Assembly (NCBI RefSeq): GCF_030540835.1
Contig: NZ_JAUOEK010000131.1
Span: 26,519-90,518, forward strand
DNA from: Flavivirga aquimarina
GTDB taxonomy: Bacteria > Bacteroidota > Bacteroidia > Flavobacteriales > Flavobacteriaceae
Length of the DNA: 64,000 nt
Direction: 5' to 3'
Shown piece by piece: positions 30,053 to 37,566 of this stretch; the first letter of the stretch is position 1, and each line of letters starts with the position of its first letter. Made by a program: the position numbers and the translations under genes. A model generated the notes under the pieces. That model was given only the letters and a program-made list of their open reading frames with translations, ran no database searches and was not told the DNA's origin.

Positions 30053-30610
30053 TTAATCATTAAATCGCTTTTTTATATATTCAAAAAAAGATTTGTTTTC
30101 ATTTTTTTTATGCATTTTAAAAACATAAGAACTAGAAATATTCATCTTTGGTGTCATAGTAAAAAATAGAGCCAAATTATTTTTAATCTCTAAAGCATAC
30201 TTATCCCATATATTTTGAGTTCCAGAAATAAAAATCAAGTACCCGTCATATCTTCTAAAAAGTAAATTATTTTGCTTCTCATCTAACCCTGGTGTAATTA
30301 TTATTATTTTGGAGTCATTAGCTTTTTTTGCTAATTCATAAATATCAGTCAAAGCATTATCTATGCATGTAGTACATTCATCTTTAGAATAGAAAAAAAA
30401 TAGTTTCTCTTCTTGTATACATAAATTATTGACTTTTGTCAATAAATTTTTATTATGATTTAACATATTGGTTATAGTTAATTCTAATGCTTTATTTGAA
30501 AAAACATTATTATCCTTAACCAAATCTTGGTTGATATCGGTATTCAATTTAGTTATACAGCTAAGCGATATAATGCAAAGAGAGACAATTATTACATGAT
30601 TTATTCTCAT
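30053..30610 (-). CDS. Thioredoxin-like lipoprotein of unknown function
   Basis: The protein has 185 aa with a lipoprotein signal (Cys in SLSCITK). A beta-strand FFFYSKDEC is followed by a C-x-x-C pair (Cys-Thr-Thr-Cys), placed like the active site of a thioredoxin fold, then IIIITPG and LIFISGT strands. I cannot assign a named family. The start codon directly abuts the stop of the beta-propeller gene, so the two are translationally coupled. A periplasmic thiol protein beside genes for cysteine-containing exported peptides suggests a role in disulfide handling, but this is inference. Confidence 0.6.
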   Translation of the reverse strand: MRINHVIIVSLCIISLSCITKLNTDINQDLVKDNNVFSNKALELTITNMLNHNKNLLTKVNNLCIQEEKLFFFYSKDECTTCIDNALTDIYELAKKANDSKIIIITPGLDEKQNNLLFRRYDGYLIFISGTQNIWDKYALEIKNNLALFFTMTPKMNISSSYVFKMHKKNENKSFFEYIKKRFND

Positions 30611-31858
30611 TTACTTTAATGGTTTATATTGAAGGATATATGGGTTAGCATCAACATTACCATCATATTCAAAATAGGACGTAAGTTCATGCCTTCTCTT
30701 TTTTTCATCTTCATAATGGTTCAATCTTGAATCATTAATATAGTTGTCTATATCAACAGGGTAGATATAACAGGAAGGGGTACCGTTCATAGAAAAATCA
30801 GGAAGAAGTTCTGGTGTATTTATATTTAGCCTTCTCGATAAAGGAACCATGGATCTATTTTGGATTATTTTTTTATTAATTTTATCATATATAAATCTAT
30901 AAACATATTCTTTTTTGTTTTTTATTTTAGTATACTTACCAGTAATGTAACTGTCATATTCTTGAAAATTAGATATAGAGGGTATTTTTAGTTCTTTTGC
31001 CTTTTTCATCTGATTTCCATATTTTTCACTATCATATAAAAAATTATCAGGTTTATTATCTTCATATCCTACAAAATTTATTTTATACAAGGGTGTAAAA
31101 GTTTCTGAATTTATTTTATAAACAGTATCATTATATTTTTCAACGAATCGATACTCACCTTTCTTTCTTTTTGAGAAGCCATACAAATAATGAGAACCCG
31201 CTTCGGGGTTTTTAGAAACTAAATATGGCAAGTATTTTTTTATATCTTTCCCCGTATAATTGGTGCTATAAACCCTGAAATTGGTGTTTTCGTTTTCACT
31301 TTGTTCAACATATCCTTTATAAAAATATCTCTTACTTTTTAAACTACAGAAACTCTTTGCTGTATAAGGCAATTTTGTTCTCTCCTTAAAATTTCCTAGT
31401 GAATCATAAACTATAAAATCACGCCCCATATTAGCAATAATTTCTATATCTCCATTGTAATCATTTACAGCTCCATAAACAATTTTAGTATACTCGTGTG
31501 GGCCTCTGCCAATTTTTTTTAATTTAAATTTAAACGTTCCTTTACTATCAAAACATGTTACACTATAGTCTGTACCTGAGTCTATTATGTAAATATTATT
31601 GTTGTAATAATCTACTCTATAAACATTTGTGATTAGTGAAATAGGTTTAGTCTCTAGCTTAATAAGTTTTTCTTTTTTGAATATAGAATCAAAACTTGTT
31701 ATAAAGATATTTTTATTAATTTCAAAATTTAGTGTTTTCGCATTATTACTTAATGCTACTGTTTTGTGCGTATTCCTGCTATCTATTTTGCATTTAAAAA
31801 AAGAAATGGATATTAAAAGGAATAATAAATATTTTTTTAGTTTAAAGTTTTTATACAT
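30611..31858 (-). CDS. 6-bladed beta-propeller lipoprotein (copy A)
   Basis: The protein has 415 aa with a lipoprotein signal (SFFKCK). It belongs to the 6-bladed beta-propeller lipoproteins that often accompany NVEALA-type peptides in Bacteroidota: an early IKLETKP, blade repeats such as NNIYIIDSG..VTCFDSKG, and the family-typical IGRGPHEY loop. Function is not established; an extracytoplasmic binding or sensing role is plausible. It follows peptide gene A after a 108-bp gap that contains a hairpin. Two paralogues occur at 33067 and 38925, each also directly downstream of a peptide gene. Confidence 0.85.
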   Translation of the reverse strand: MYKNFKLKKYLLFLLISISFFKCKIDSRNTHKTVALSNNAKTLNFEINKNIFITSFDSIFKKEKLIKLETKPISLITNVYRVDYYNNNIYIIDSGTDYSVTCFDSKGTFKFKLKKIGRGPHEYTKIVYGAVNDYNGDIEIIANMGRDFIVYDSLGNFKERTKLPYTAKSFCSLKSKRYFYKGYVEQSENENTNFRVYSTNYTGKDIKKYLPYLVSKNPEAGSHYLYGFSKRKKGEYRFVEKYNDTVYKINSETFTPLYKINFVGYEDNKPDNFLYDSEKYGNQMKKAKELKIPSISNFQEYDSYITGKYTKIKNKKEYVYRFIYDKINKKIIQNRSMVPLSRRLNINTPELLPDFSMNGTPSCYIYPVDIDNYINDSRLNHYEDEKKRRHELTSYFEYDGNVDANPYILQYKPLK

Positions 31859-31887
31859 TAATTGTTTGTTTTAATTTTTTTTAAAAT

Positions 31888-31957
31888 AATGCCATTAAGT
31901 ATAATAATACTCATAATTGAATCTTAAAAACTATCGTATATAATAATTAATGGCATT
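31888..31957 (-). promoter_or_regulatory. Hairpin between peptide gene A and its beta-propeller gene
   Basis: AATGCCATTAA (31888-31898) and TTAATGGCATT (31947-31957) are perfect 11-bp reverse complements with a 48-nt loop. A stronger hairpin with the same TGCCA core sits at the same place in copy B (34182-34220). It may reduce read-through, so the peptide gene is transcribed more than the propeller gene, or may stabilise an mRNA end. Confidence 0.45.
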
Positions 31958-31966
31958 AAATATTAA

Positions 31967-32395
31967 TTAATTTCTATTCTCGCATGATAGATCATTCCAT
32001 AAACAAAGTCCGAACCCACTAGAACATACTCTTTGTGTTTTATTTTGCGTCTCCCATTCAAACTCACATGCATGGAAACCAGGAATCCCATTAAAAGTAA
32101 AAGCACCACAGTAAACTTCGTTAGGAAGCATATTAATTCCATTACGAATCCATCTCATTTTTCCAGTCAGGACTTTAACTTCTTCTGTCCCACATATCGG
32201 GTAATTTGATTTCCAACCACCTCCAGCACTAGAACCACCATCACTACTACTTACATCATCTGAGCCTGAAGCCATAGCTTGTTCACTCACCATTACAAAA
32301 GGATCCTCTAAAGTTACTTTTACATTTATGGCTAATGCCAATAAAAACAAACCAGCTGCGGCTAGCTTTACTATTTTATTTACTTTTGTATTCAT
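31967..32395 (-). CDS. NVEALA-like exported peptide precursor A (6 Cys)
   Basis: The precursor has 142 aa. Residues 1-43 are the leader: a basic start (MNTKVNKIVK), a hydrophobic core (LAAAGLFLLALAIN) and a stretch ending SEQAMASG, comparable to the NVEALA-family leader and with an A-x-A site suited to signal peptidase I. A Ser/Gly/Asp linker follows, then a mature part with six cysteines unrelated to the other two copies. The leader DNA is nearly identical to that of copy B. The family is known only as exported Bacteroidota peptides with no established function. Start choice is clear because all copies share this N-terminus. Confidence 0.8.
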   Translation of the reverse strand: MNTKVNKIVKLAAAGLFLLALAINVKVTLEDPFVMVSEQAMASGSDDVSSSDGGSSAGGGWKSNYPICGTEEVKVLTGKMRWIRNGINMLPNEVYCGAFTFNGIPGFHACEFEWETQNKTQRVCSSGFGLCLWNDLSCENRN

Positions 32396-32424
32396 AATTA
32401 AATATTTAATTTATTAAATGTTTG

Positions 32425-32466
32425 GCACGGTTTAGTAAGTGCTATTTACTAGGTCGTGCTTTTTTT
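32425..32466 (+). terminator. Terminator-like hairpin on the antisense strand of peptide leader A
   Basis: On the plus strand, 14-nt arms (32425-32438 and 32446-32459) pair fully when G-U pairs are allowed, and seven T follow. On the coding (minus) strand the same arms have three A-C mismatches in the middle. The element lies about 30-70 nt upstream of the peptide start codon. It would stop antisense transcripts entering from the peptide gene; a role in the sense transcript is less supported. Confidence 0.55.
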
Positions 32467-32566
32467 GTTAAAGGTTACGTATACTAATTTACTATTACAC
32501 ACGCCTTATGTTTCCGTTAATAAGTTATACGCAAACACAAGTATTTTCTTTTCTTAATTTATTTAA

Positions 32567-32593
32567 TTAAAACATTGCGGCCCTCCTTTCTTG
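32567..32593 (-). pseudogene. Relic of the GT2 gene 3' end (copy A), containing a strong SD-like string
   Basis: In the frame of the intact GT2 gene at 40700, this stretch reads Q-E-R-R-A-A-M-F-stop against T-E-R-R-A-V-V-S-stop. The distance from its stop codon to the peptide start codon is 171 nt, the same as in copy C where the GT2 gene is intact. It is therefore probably the copied tail of that gene and marks a cassette boundary. The same bases form AGAAAGGAGGG followed 5 nt later by ATG-TTT-TAA, so a Shine-Dalgarno plus two-codon ORF cannot be excluded. Confidence 0.55.
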
Positions 32594-32628
32594 TTTTATT
32601 ATATTTATTGTAACTCTGTTTTATCGTA

Positions 32629-32889
32629 TTATTTTGCATAGGATTCTTTTATACTTTTAATGTCTTACTTGCATTAAATTTCGACGTAACTTCTTAACCA
32701 CTTAACTACTGCATCTTCTAATTGTCTAGCCGACATGTTTTCTGCAGAAACTTGTACTGTAATTTCTGGAACATCAATATCTGGCATTAAAGACACGGGT
32801 ATAAATCCAAAGGCGTAGATACCCAAAATAAGGATACCTAAACTGGTCATTAAAACAGCTATGGGCTTATGAATTAAAAATTTTACCAT
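32629..32889 (-). pseudogene. Fusion scar: RND permease 5' end joined to adaptor 3' end
   Basis: From the ATG at 32889 the first about 63 codons match RND permease 1 almost exactly, then an 8-bp insertion shifts the frame and the ORF stops at 32674. RND homology continues out of frame as far as the codons for LMQV, and then switches to the last 12 codons of the adaptor gene at 34911 (D-I-K-S-I-K-E-S-Y-A-K-stop here, D-I-K-G-I-K-E-Y-D-A-K-stop in the intact gene). Both partners lack everything in between. A deletion between an RND gene and a following adaptor gene explains this. No function is expected. Confidence 0.88.
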
Positions 32890-33066
32890 ATTTTTATAAA
32901 AAAGATTTATTTATTTTAATATTGTGCTCAAATTCTACTAAATCTCAAGCTTCTTACTCCATTATACAGCCTAACAAAGCAAAACAAAAAATTAGATGAT
33001 TCTTAGATTTAATTCTTTATTGAAAGGGTTCAGTATCACAGGCTGTGACATCTCCAAATATTTTAA

Positions 33067-34164
33067 TCAATTTTTAAATTTGTAAAAGAATAAAGTAGAA
33101 TTATCAGAAATTAATATATTATTAATTTGCTCTCTTAAGTTTTTACTAATTAAATTGTCTTGTTGAATGTTTTTAATCATGGATAATAGATGGCTATCTA
33201 CTGTAGCCACAAAATAATCATTGTAAATAGTTTTTGGTGTTCCTAAAGAAAAAAGACCTATATCATTTTTTATTGATTCCATAGAAACATTATTCTTTTT
33301 ATCATAAACAACTCGGTTTATTCTATTTTCATCATTGAATTCAAAAAAAACATAAGATTTTGTCTCTAAAAAATCACTAAATAAACTAAATTTTTCACTG
33401 TATTTAGAAGAAGATTCGCTAATATCAACTTGTTCTTTATCTTTATAAAAATTAAATAGTGTATACCCTTCTACCTGAAGTCCCTTTGTAAAAGCATATG
33501 CCGTATTTCTCTGTTTTGGTGTATAAATAATTCTTTCTCCGTTTTTTGTTAAATGGTTCAATTTTGAACCTTTAGCATGTTTTTCTGAATTCTTAAAAAA
33601 TTTTCTTATTTTTTTTGTTTTTATATTAAATGAAATTATTTCGTAATCATAATTAGACGTATTTCTTTTTTGTCCAGCATGAAAAATTATTTCGTCACCT
33701 ATTTTTTCTATTTCATCAGCAAAAAATGGTATTACTATAGAGTTCTTATAAAGACCTGTGTTTTTATCGTAAAGAAAGATTTTTCTTCCACTAACGTCAT
33801 ATATATAAATGTATGTCTCATCAATAACAAAATCTTGTAATGTTACATATTCATTTGGTCCTCTCCCCATTTTACTAATTCGATTTACAAACCCCCCTTT
33901 TAAATCGTAACAATTTATTGAGGTATCATCTGAGACAAACACCTGTTTCCCCTTGATAACAACCTTTTTAATCACATCAAGAAGGTTGCTAGGAGCGGTT
34001 TCTAATGGAACATAATAGCATGTATCTATAAGCTTAGAAATCAAATATGTTTTATCTTTTATAAATGGTATTTTTAATTGATAATTCATAGCTACTTTTT
34101 GTTCTTTTTTGCATGCAATAAAAACAAAAAAAGAAACTAAAACATAATATTTTATTTTACTCAT
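33067..34164 (-). CDS. 6-bladed beta-propeller lipoprotein (copy B)
   Basis: The frame is open back to 34320, but the natural start is the ATG at 34164 (MSKIKYYVLV), which gives 365 aa with a lipoprotein signal ending FFVFIACKK; the longer reading would run through a hairpin and into the peptide gene. Family features are YVPLETAPSN, blade repeats such as QVFVSDDTSINCYDLKG and the IGRGPNEY-like MGRGPNEY loop. It is paralogous to the genes at 30611 and 38925 but clearly diverged. It follows peptide gene B. Confidence 0.83.
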   Translation of the reverse strand: MSKIKYYVLVSFFVFIACKKEQKVAMNYQLKIPFIKDKTYLISKLIDTCYYVPLETAPSNLLDVIKKVVIKGKQVFVSDDTSINCYDLKGGFVNRISKMGRGPNEYVTLQDFVIDETYIYIYDVSGRKIFLYDKNTGLYKNSIVIPFFADEIEKIGDEIIFHAGQKRNTSNYDYEIISFNIKTKKIRKFFKNSEKHAKGSKLNHLTKNGERIIYTPKQRNTAYAFTKGLQVEGYTLFNFYKDKEQVDISESSSKYSEKFSLFSDFLETKSYVFFEFNDENRINRVVYDKKNNVSMESIKNDIGLFSLGTPKTIYNDYFVATVDSHLLSMIKNIQQDNLISKNLREQINNILISDNSTLFFYKFKN

Positions 34165-34181
34165 AATAACTATATTTTTGT

Positions 34182-34220
34182 TAAGAGAATGCCAAACTAA
34201 AATTAGTTTGGCATCTCTTA
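34182..34220 (-). promoter_or_regulatory. Strong hairpin between peptide gene B and its beta-propeller gene
   Basis: ATGCCAAACTAA and TTAGTTTGGCAT form a perfect 12-bp stem with a 2-nt loop, extended by six more pairs around one bulged base. It starts 13 bp after the peptide stop. No T-run follows on the minus strand, so it may be a partial terminator or an mRNA-processing and stability element that separates high peptide expression from the propeller gene. Confidence 0.6.
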
Positions 34221-34232
34221 GTTTATTAAAAT

Positions 34233-34673
34233 TTAATTGGTTGGGCATCCTCCACTTGCGCATGTTTCCCAATCTTGTTGTAGACATTCTACCTCTTGAA
34301 CTACTGACGTACCAAGACAAACAATTTTATATTGATCTGCCGGGCCATATTCTATTGAGACTCCTGAACCTAATTCTATACTTGAATCAAATATATCCCC
34401 AACTTTTATGGTTATACCTCCACTTAGAGTACCACTTATTGAAGTTATAATATTTACAGAACGTGTACGTATATCTTTGATTTTATAAAAATTTGCAGAA
34501 ACACCATCATCAGTATCATCACTAGAATCACTACCACCACCATCAGAAGCCATAGCCTGTTCACTCACCATTGCAAAAGGATCCTCTAAAGTTACTTTTA
34601 CATTTATGGCTAATGCCAATAAAAACAAACCAGCTGCGGCTAGCTTTACTATTTTATTTACTTTTGTATTCAT
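34233..34673 (-). CDS. NVEALA-like exported peptide precursor B (4 Cys)
   Basis: The precursor has 146 aa. Residues 1-43 equal the leader of copy A except for one residue (Ala instead of Val at position 34). A Ser/Asp/Gly-rich acidic linker follows, then a mature part that is unrelated to A and C, with a central hydrophobic/Gly stretch (ITSISGTLSGGITIK) and four cysteines near the C-terminus. The cassette stands between the adaptor gene and beta-propeller B. Function is unknown; the leader implies export and removal after the AMA site. Confidence 0.8.
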   Translation of the reverse strand: MNTKVNKIVKLAAAGLFLLALAINVKVTLEDPFAMVSEQAMASDGGGSDSSDDTDDGVSANFYKIKDIRTRSVNIITSISGTLSGGITIKVGDIFDSSIELGSGVSIEYGPADQYKIVCLGTSVVQEVECLQQDWETCASGGCPTN

Positions 34674-34702
34674 AATTAAATATTTAATTTATTAAATGTA
34701 TG

Positions 34703-34744
34703 GCACGGTTTAGTAAGTGCTATTTACTAGGTTGTGCTTTTTTT
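34703..34744 (+). terminator. Terminator-like hairpin on the antisense strand of peptide leader B
   Basis: It has the same 14-nt arms as the copy A element, with one extra change (C to T in the right arm) that keeps the pairing on the plus strand as a G-U pair. Seven T follow on the plus strand. Confidence 0.55.
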
Positions 34745-34848
34745 GTTAAACGTTTATCGTATACTATAATTTTTGATATTGTACACGCCTTATGTTTCCG
34801 TTAATGGGTTATACAAACACAAGTATTTTCTTTTCTTAATTTATTTAA

Positions 34849-34875
34849 TTAAAACATTGCGACCCTCCTTTCTTG
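34849..34875 (-). pseudogene. Relic of the GT2 gene 3' end (copy B), containing a strong SD-like string
   Basis: It has the same structure as copy A: AAGAAAGGAGGG, five bases, then ATG-TTT-TAA, or Q-E-R-R-(G)-x-M-F-stop in the GT2 frame. It lies 35 bp after the intact adaptor gene. Copy A and copy B are recent duplicates, so they do not count as independent evidence for function. Confidence 0.5.
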
Positions 34876-34910
34876 TTTTATTATATTTATTGTAACTCTG
34901 TTTTATCTTA

Positions 34911-36017
34911 TTATTTTGCATCGTATTCTTTTATGCCTTTAATGTCAACATCGGTATCATTCGCTAAGTTTAAATTACCAGAAACAATAATGGTATCTCC
35001 TGGTTTTAAGGAGGCACTACTTTTATCGGGATGTGGTATTACTGTATATTCATTACTGTTTTCATTAGTGGTTTGTACATAAGTCCAATAGGTTTTTTTA
35101 GATTTAAATGCGAATAACACTTCTTGATTTTGTCTTAAAATAACGGCTTCTTTTGGGACGATAAATTGATTAGGAACGTCTTTTTGAATAAATACTTTGA
35201 CATTCATCCCTTCTAACAAATTCCCATCATTTTTCACTTTCGCCTTTACCAAAATAGTACCGTCTTCTTCAACTATTGGGTTAATGGTAACGATATGGCC
35301 CTCATATTTTTTATTGAGCGCAAAAGGCAGCATTTGAATTTTAGTATTTATAGATATTTCACTAATTTCTGACTCTATTAAATAAAACTCAACCTCAAAA
35401 GCCGTATCATTTATAAGTGTCATAACAACTTCTCCTGTAGAAATTTTATCATATTGTTTCATTTCTATATTGGCAACTTTACCATTAAAAGGCGCTTTTA
35501 ATTTTACAGCTTTTAAATTAAATTTGGCATTTTCTAACTCATGTAATGCATTTTTATAGCCAGAACGAATAGCTAACATATTGTACTCCTTTTTAGGGAT
35601 GCTGTCTTCATGAAATGATTCGTATCCTCGACCAATAAGTTTATCTTGAAATTCTAATTCGCTTTTTTTTAAATTGATTTCAGTTTTTGTAAGAGCCTGT
35701 TGGTAGACGAAGGACTTTAAAGTTGCCAGTGTTTGTCCCTTTTTAACATAATCGCCATTATTTACAAATAATTTTTCAAGGGTTTCTGTAACGTCAAACT
35801 TTAAATTGTTTTTTTGAAAAGCAACCAATTTACCATTACTTACTATTTCCTTTTTAAAAACTCTTTTTTGAAGAATCATAACGTCAACTTCATTCTTTTC
35901 TGGAAGAAATTGCTTTTTTTCTATAATATCTGCTTCGGGCATCTGTTTTTCCTCTTTACAGTTATAAACCGAAAAAAAACATATGCTAACTATAATAAAC
36001 TTCTTAAACCTATCCAT
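34911..36017 (-). CDS. Periplasmic adaptor (membrane fusion protein, HlyD/RND type) lipoprotein
   Basis: The protein has 368 aa with a lipoprotein signal (SVYNCKEE). The order is typical: a first half-lipoyl region (KLFVNNGDYVKKGQTLATL), a short alpha-hairpin, a second lipoyl half (LKAPFNGKVANIEMKQYDKI), a beta-barrel domain and a membrane-proximal domain ending TDVDIKGIKEYDAK. It links an RND permease to a TolC channel. The permeases and channel are not adjacent but 5-14 kb further along the same strand, beyond peptide genes A and B; the fusion relic at 32629 shows that an RND/adaptor pair once lay between. Confidence 0.88.
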   Translation of the reverse strand: MDRFKKFIIVSICFFSVYNCKEEKQMPEADIIEKKQFLPEKNEVDVMILQKRVFKKEIVSNGKLVAFQKNNLKFDVTETLEKLFVNNGDYVKKGQTLATLKSFVYQQALTKTEINLKKSELEFQDKLIGRGYESFHEDSIPKKEYNMLAIRSGYKNALHELENAKFNLKAVKLKAPFNGKVANIEMKQYDKISTGEVVMTLINDTAFEVEFYLIESEISEISINTKIQMLPFALNKKYEGHIVTINPIVEEDGTILVKAKVKNDGNLLEGMNVKVFIQKDVPNQFIVPKEAVILRQNQEVLFAFKSKKTYWTYVQTTNENSNEYTVIPHPDKSSASLKPGDTIIVSGNLNLANDTDVDIKGIKEYDAK

Positions 36018-36046
36018 TATTTCTTGTTTTCAATATTTTAGAACCC

Positions 36047-37555
36047 TTAATTGTCTTCAATTTTATAAATATTAAATTTGCTATTGGAAAACATGTTTTT
36101 AAACCTATTGTCTGTAACATATCTATTTTCTATTGGTACTTGTAAATAAGTCCCCATACCCTTTGTTTCAACATAATAAGCTGTTTTTTCTATAATTTCA
36201 TCACGATTTATCGATAATGCCAACGACACTCTATCTGTATAAAAATGCATAACTCTTGGTTTAAAAAAAGCTATAATATCCTGTTCTTGAGTGTTCGTTT
36301 TTATAAAAGCAAACATCTCTTTACTTTCTATACTTTCAGGTCCAAAAACTACATTATTAGAATTCGATTGAGATTTATAAGTCGCCGAAAATGTTTTTAT
36401 GATATTTGTACTTAAGCATATCCATAAAATAAATAATGCCATATACTTTACAAAAAAGTTTTGCTTACTGCACTTGGTTATAAAAAGTAATCCATGTATT
36501 AAAAAATAAAGAATAAAAGGATATACAGTATAGAGAAATCGTAAAGGGGTAAAAGGCCAGATTGAGAATAAAGCGACTAAAAAAAGAAGGTATGTAACAA
36601 AAATGATGTCTTTTTTTAATCTAGATATAAGGCCAACAACAGCAATCCATAAAATAAAATGGATGATGTACGGAATCACAAGATTACCAAACATCTTTTC
36701 TTTTAATAAATTAAAATAAATTTCTAAGTTTAGAGCAGGCGTACCCCAACTTATCAATTCTTCATAACTAAAATGAGATGTAAAGCCCATTGGAAGTTTT
36801 AATCCTAAAATAAAATATAGGATGGTTGCTGTAATATAGGGCAATATAAAGGGGAGGTGCTTATTTTGTAACACGCTATCTCCACGTTTATATACAAAAA
36901 ACAAGTATTGTATTTGCCCAACGAGTAAAGCAAAGAAAAGCCCAATGCCTTCTGTTCGTATAGAAAAACTAAAAAATAAAATAAAACCTAAAAAAACGGC
37001 TTGTAGCCAAGCGTTTTTATTAGGGGTTTTTAAAAATTTTAATATGTAATATAAGCTAATAAAAGAAAATAGTAAAAAAGGGATGTCTGAAAGTACGTTA
37101 TTAGTGGCTTTAAGATATTCAATATTAAAACCTGTAATAGTAATAAAAAATAGATTATACTTTAAACTAAGCAGGTTATTTGCCTTTATAATTAAAAATA
37201 TGATATATAATGCACTAACTAGAAAAATTACTTCTAATAATTTAAACACAAAAAAGTTTAGACCAAAAATGGCATAAGCAGGTGTAAGTAAAATAGGAAA
37301 ACTCCAAGGGTATAATACTGGGCTTAATCCCTTAAATGAAGAATTCTCGACTGTAAATTTATTTTTTAAGGCAAGATCGTTACTGGTTCCTTCTAGAATA
37401 CTTTCTGCCTGATGGATATATAATGAAAAATCCCCTCCCCAATTATGGCCTTTATGCAGATTTAATAGACATAAAATAAATATTGTTATTAAAACAAAAT
37501 ATTTTAAAAATGGTATGTAATTTATTTTCTTCATAAAACCATTTACTAAAATCAT
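36047..37555 (-). CDS. Polytopic membrane protein, GT-C glycosyltransferase-like
   Basis: The protein has up to 502 aa; an in-frame ATG at 37534 (MKKINYIP) is a plausible alternative start. It has about ten membrane helices and an acidic motif in the first extracytoplasmic loop (WGGDFSLY), followed by a C-terminal periplasmic part (about residue 420 on). This is the layout of ArnT/PMT-like GT-C enzymes, which move sugars from polyprenyl phosphates to lipids or proteins outside the inner membrane. Acceptor and sugar are unknown. Its position 11 bp after the signal peptidase gene and before the adaptor gene suggests that exported peptides or their partners could be modified (inference). Confidence 0.7.
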   Translation of the reverse strand: MILVNGFMKKINYIPFLKYFVLITIFILCLLNLHKGHNWGGDFSLYIHQAESILEGTSNDLALKNKFTVENSSFKGLSPVLYPWSFPILLTPAYAIFGLNFFVFKLLEVIFLVSALYIIFLIIKANNLLSLKYNLFFITITGFNIEYLKATNNVLSDIPFLLFSFISLYYILKFLKTPNKNAWLQAVFLGFILFFSFSIRTEGIGLFFALLVGQIQYLFFVYKRGDSVLQNKHLPFILPYITATILYFILGLKLPMGFTSHFSYEELISWGTPALNLEIYFNLLKEKMFGNLVIPYIIHFILWIAVVGLISRLKKDIIFVTYLLFLVALFSIWPFTPLRFLYTVYPFILYFLIHGLLFITKCSKQNFFVKYMALFILWICLSTNIIKTFSATYKSQSNSNNVVFGPESIESKEMFAFIKTNTQEQDIIAFFKPRVMHFYTDRVSLALSINRDEIIEKTAYYVETKGMGTYLQVPIENRYVTDNRFKNMFSNSKFNIYKIEDN

Positions 37556-37566
37556 AAAATGTATTA

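Larger units (their letters stand above)
32268..32664 (-). repeat. Direct repeat, copy A (peptide leader, 5' untranslated region and adaptor 3' end)
   Basis: This stretch matches 34546-34946 almost base for base. It spans the leader codons of peptide gene A, its 171-bp untranslated leader, a relic of the glycosyltransferase gene tail, and the last 12 codons plus stop of an adaptor gene. The coding part downstream of the leader differs completely between the copies, so the homology ends sharply inside the gene. Confidence 0.9.
34546..34946 (-). repeat. Direct repeat, copy B (peptide leader, 5' untranslated region and adaptor 3' end)
   Basis: This is the partner of 32268-32664. Here the adaptor gene is intact, so this copy is probably closer to the parental arrangement: adaptor stop, 35-bp gap, GT2-tail relic, 175-bp leader, peptide start. 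The few differences are small indels and substitutions, which indicates a recent duplication. Confidence 0.9.

Noticed and set aside
32581..32592. Plus-strand CCCTCCTTTCT read as a piece of 16S rRNA or an rRNA-targeting insertion site
   Set aside because: Only about ten bases match the usual 16S 3' end and no other rRNA sequence is nearby; a GT2 gene tail relic or SD explains it better.
34178..34450. Plus-strand frame antisense to peptide gene B
   Set aside because: It is the mirror of the peptide coding sequence and hairpin; no protein-like features.
31967..34946. Insertion sequence as the cause of the duplicated cassette
   Set aside because: No transposase, terminal inverted repeats or target duplication were seen; homologous tandem duplication followed by deletion explains the pattern.
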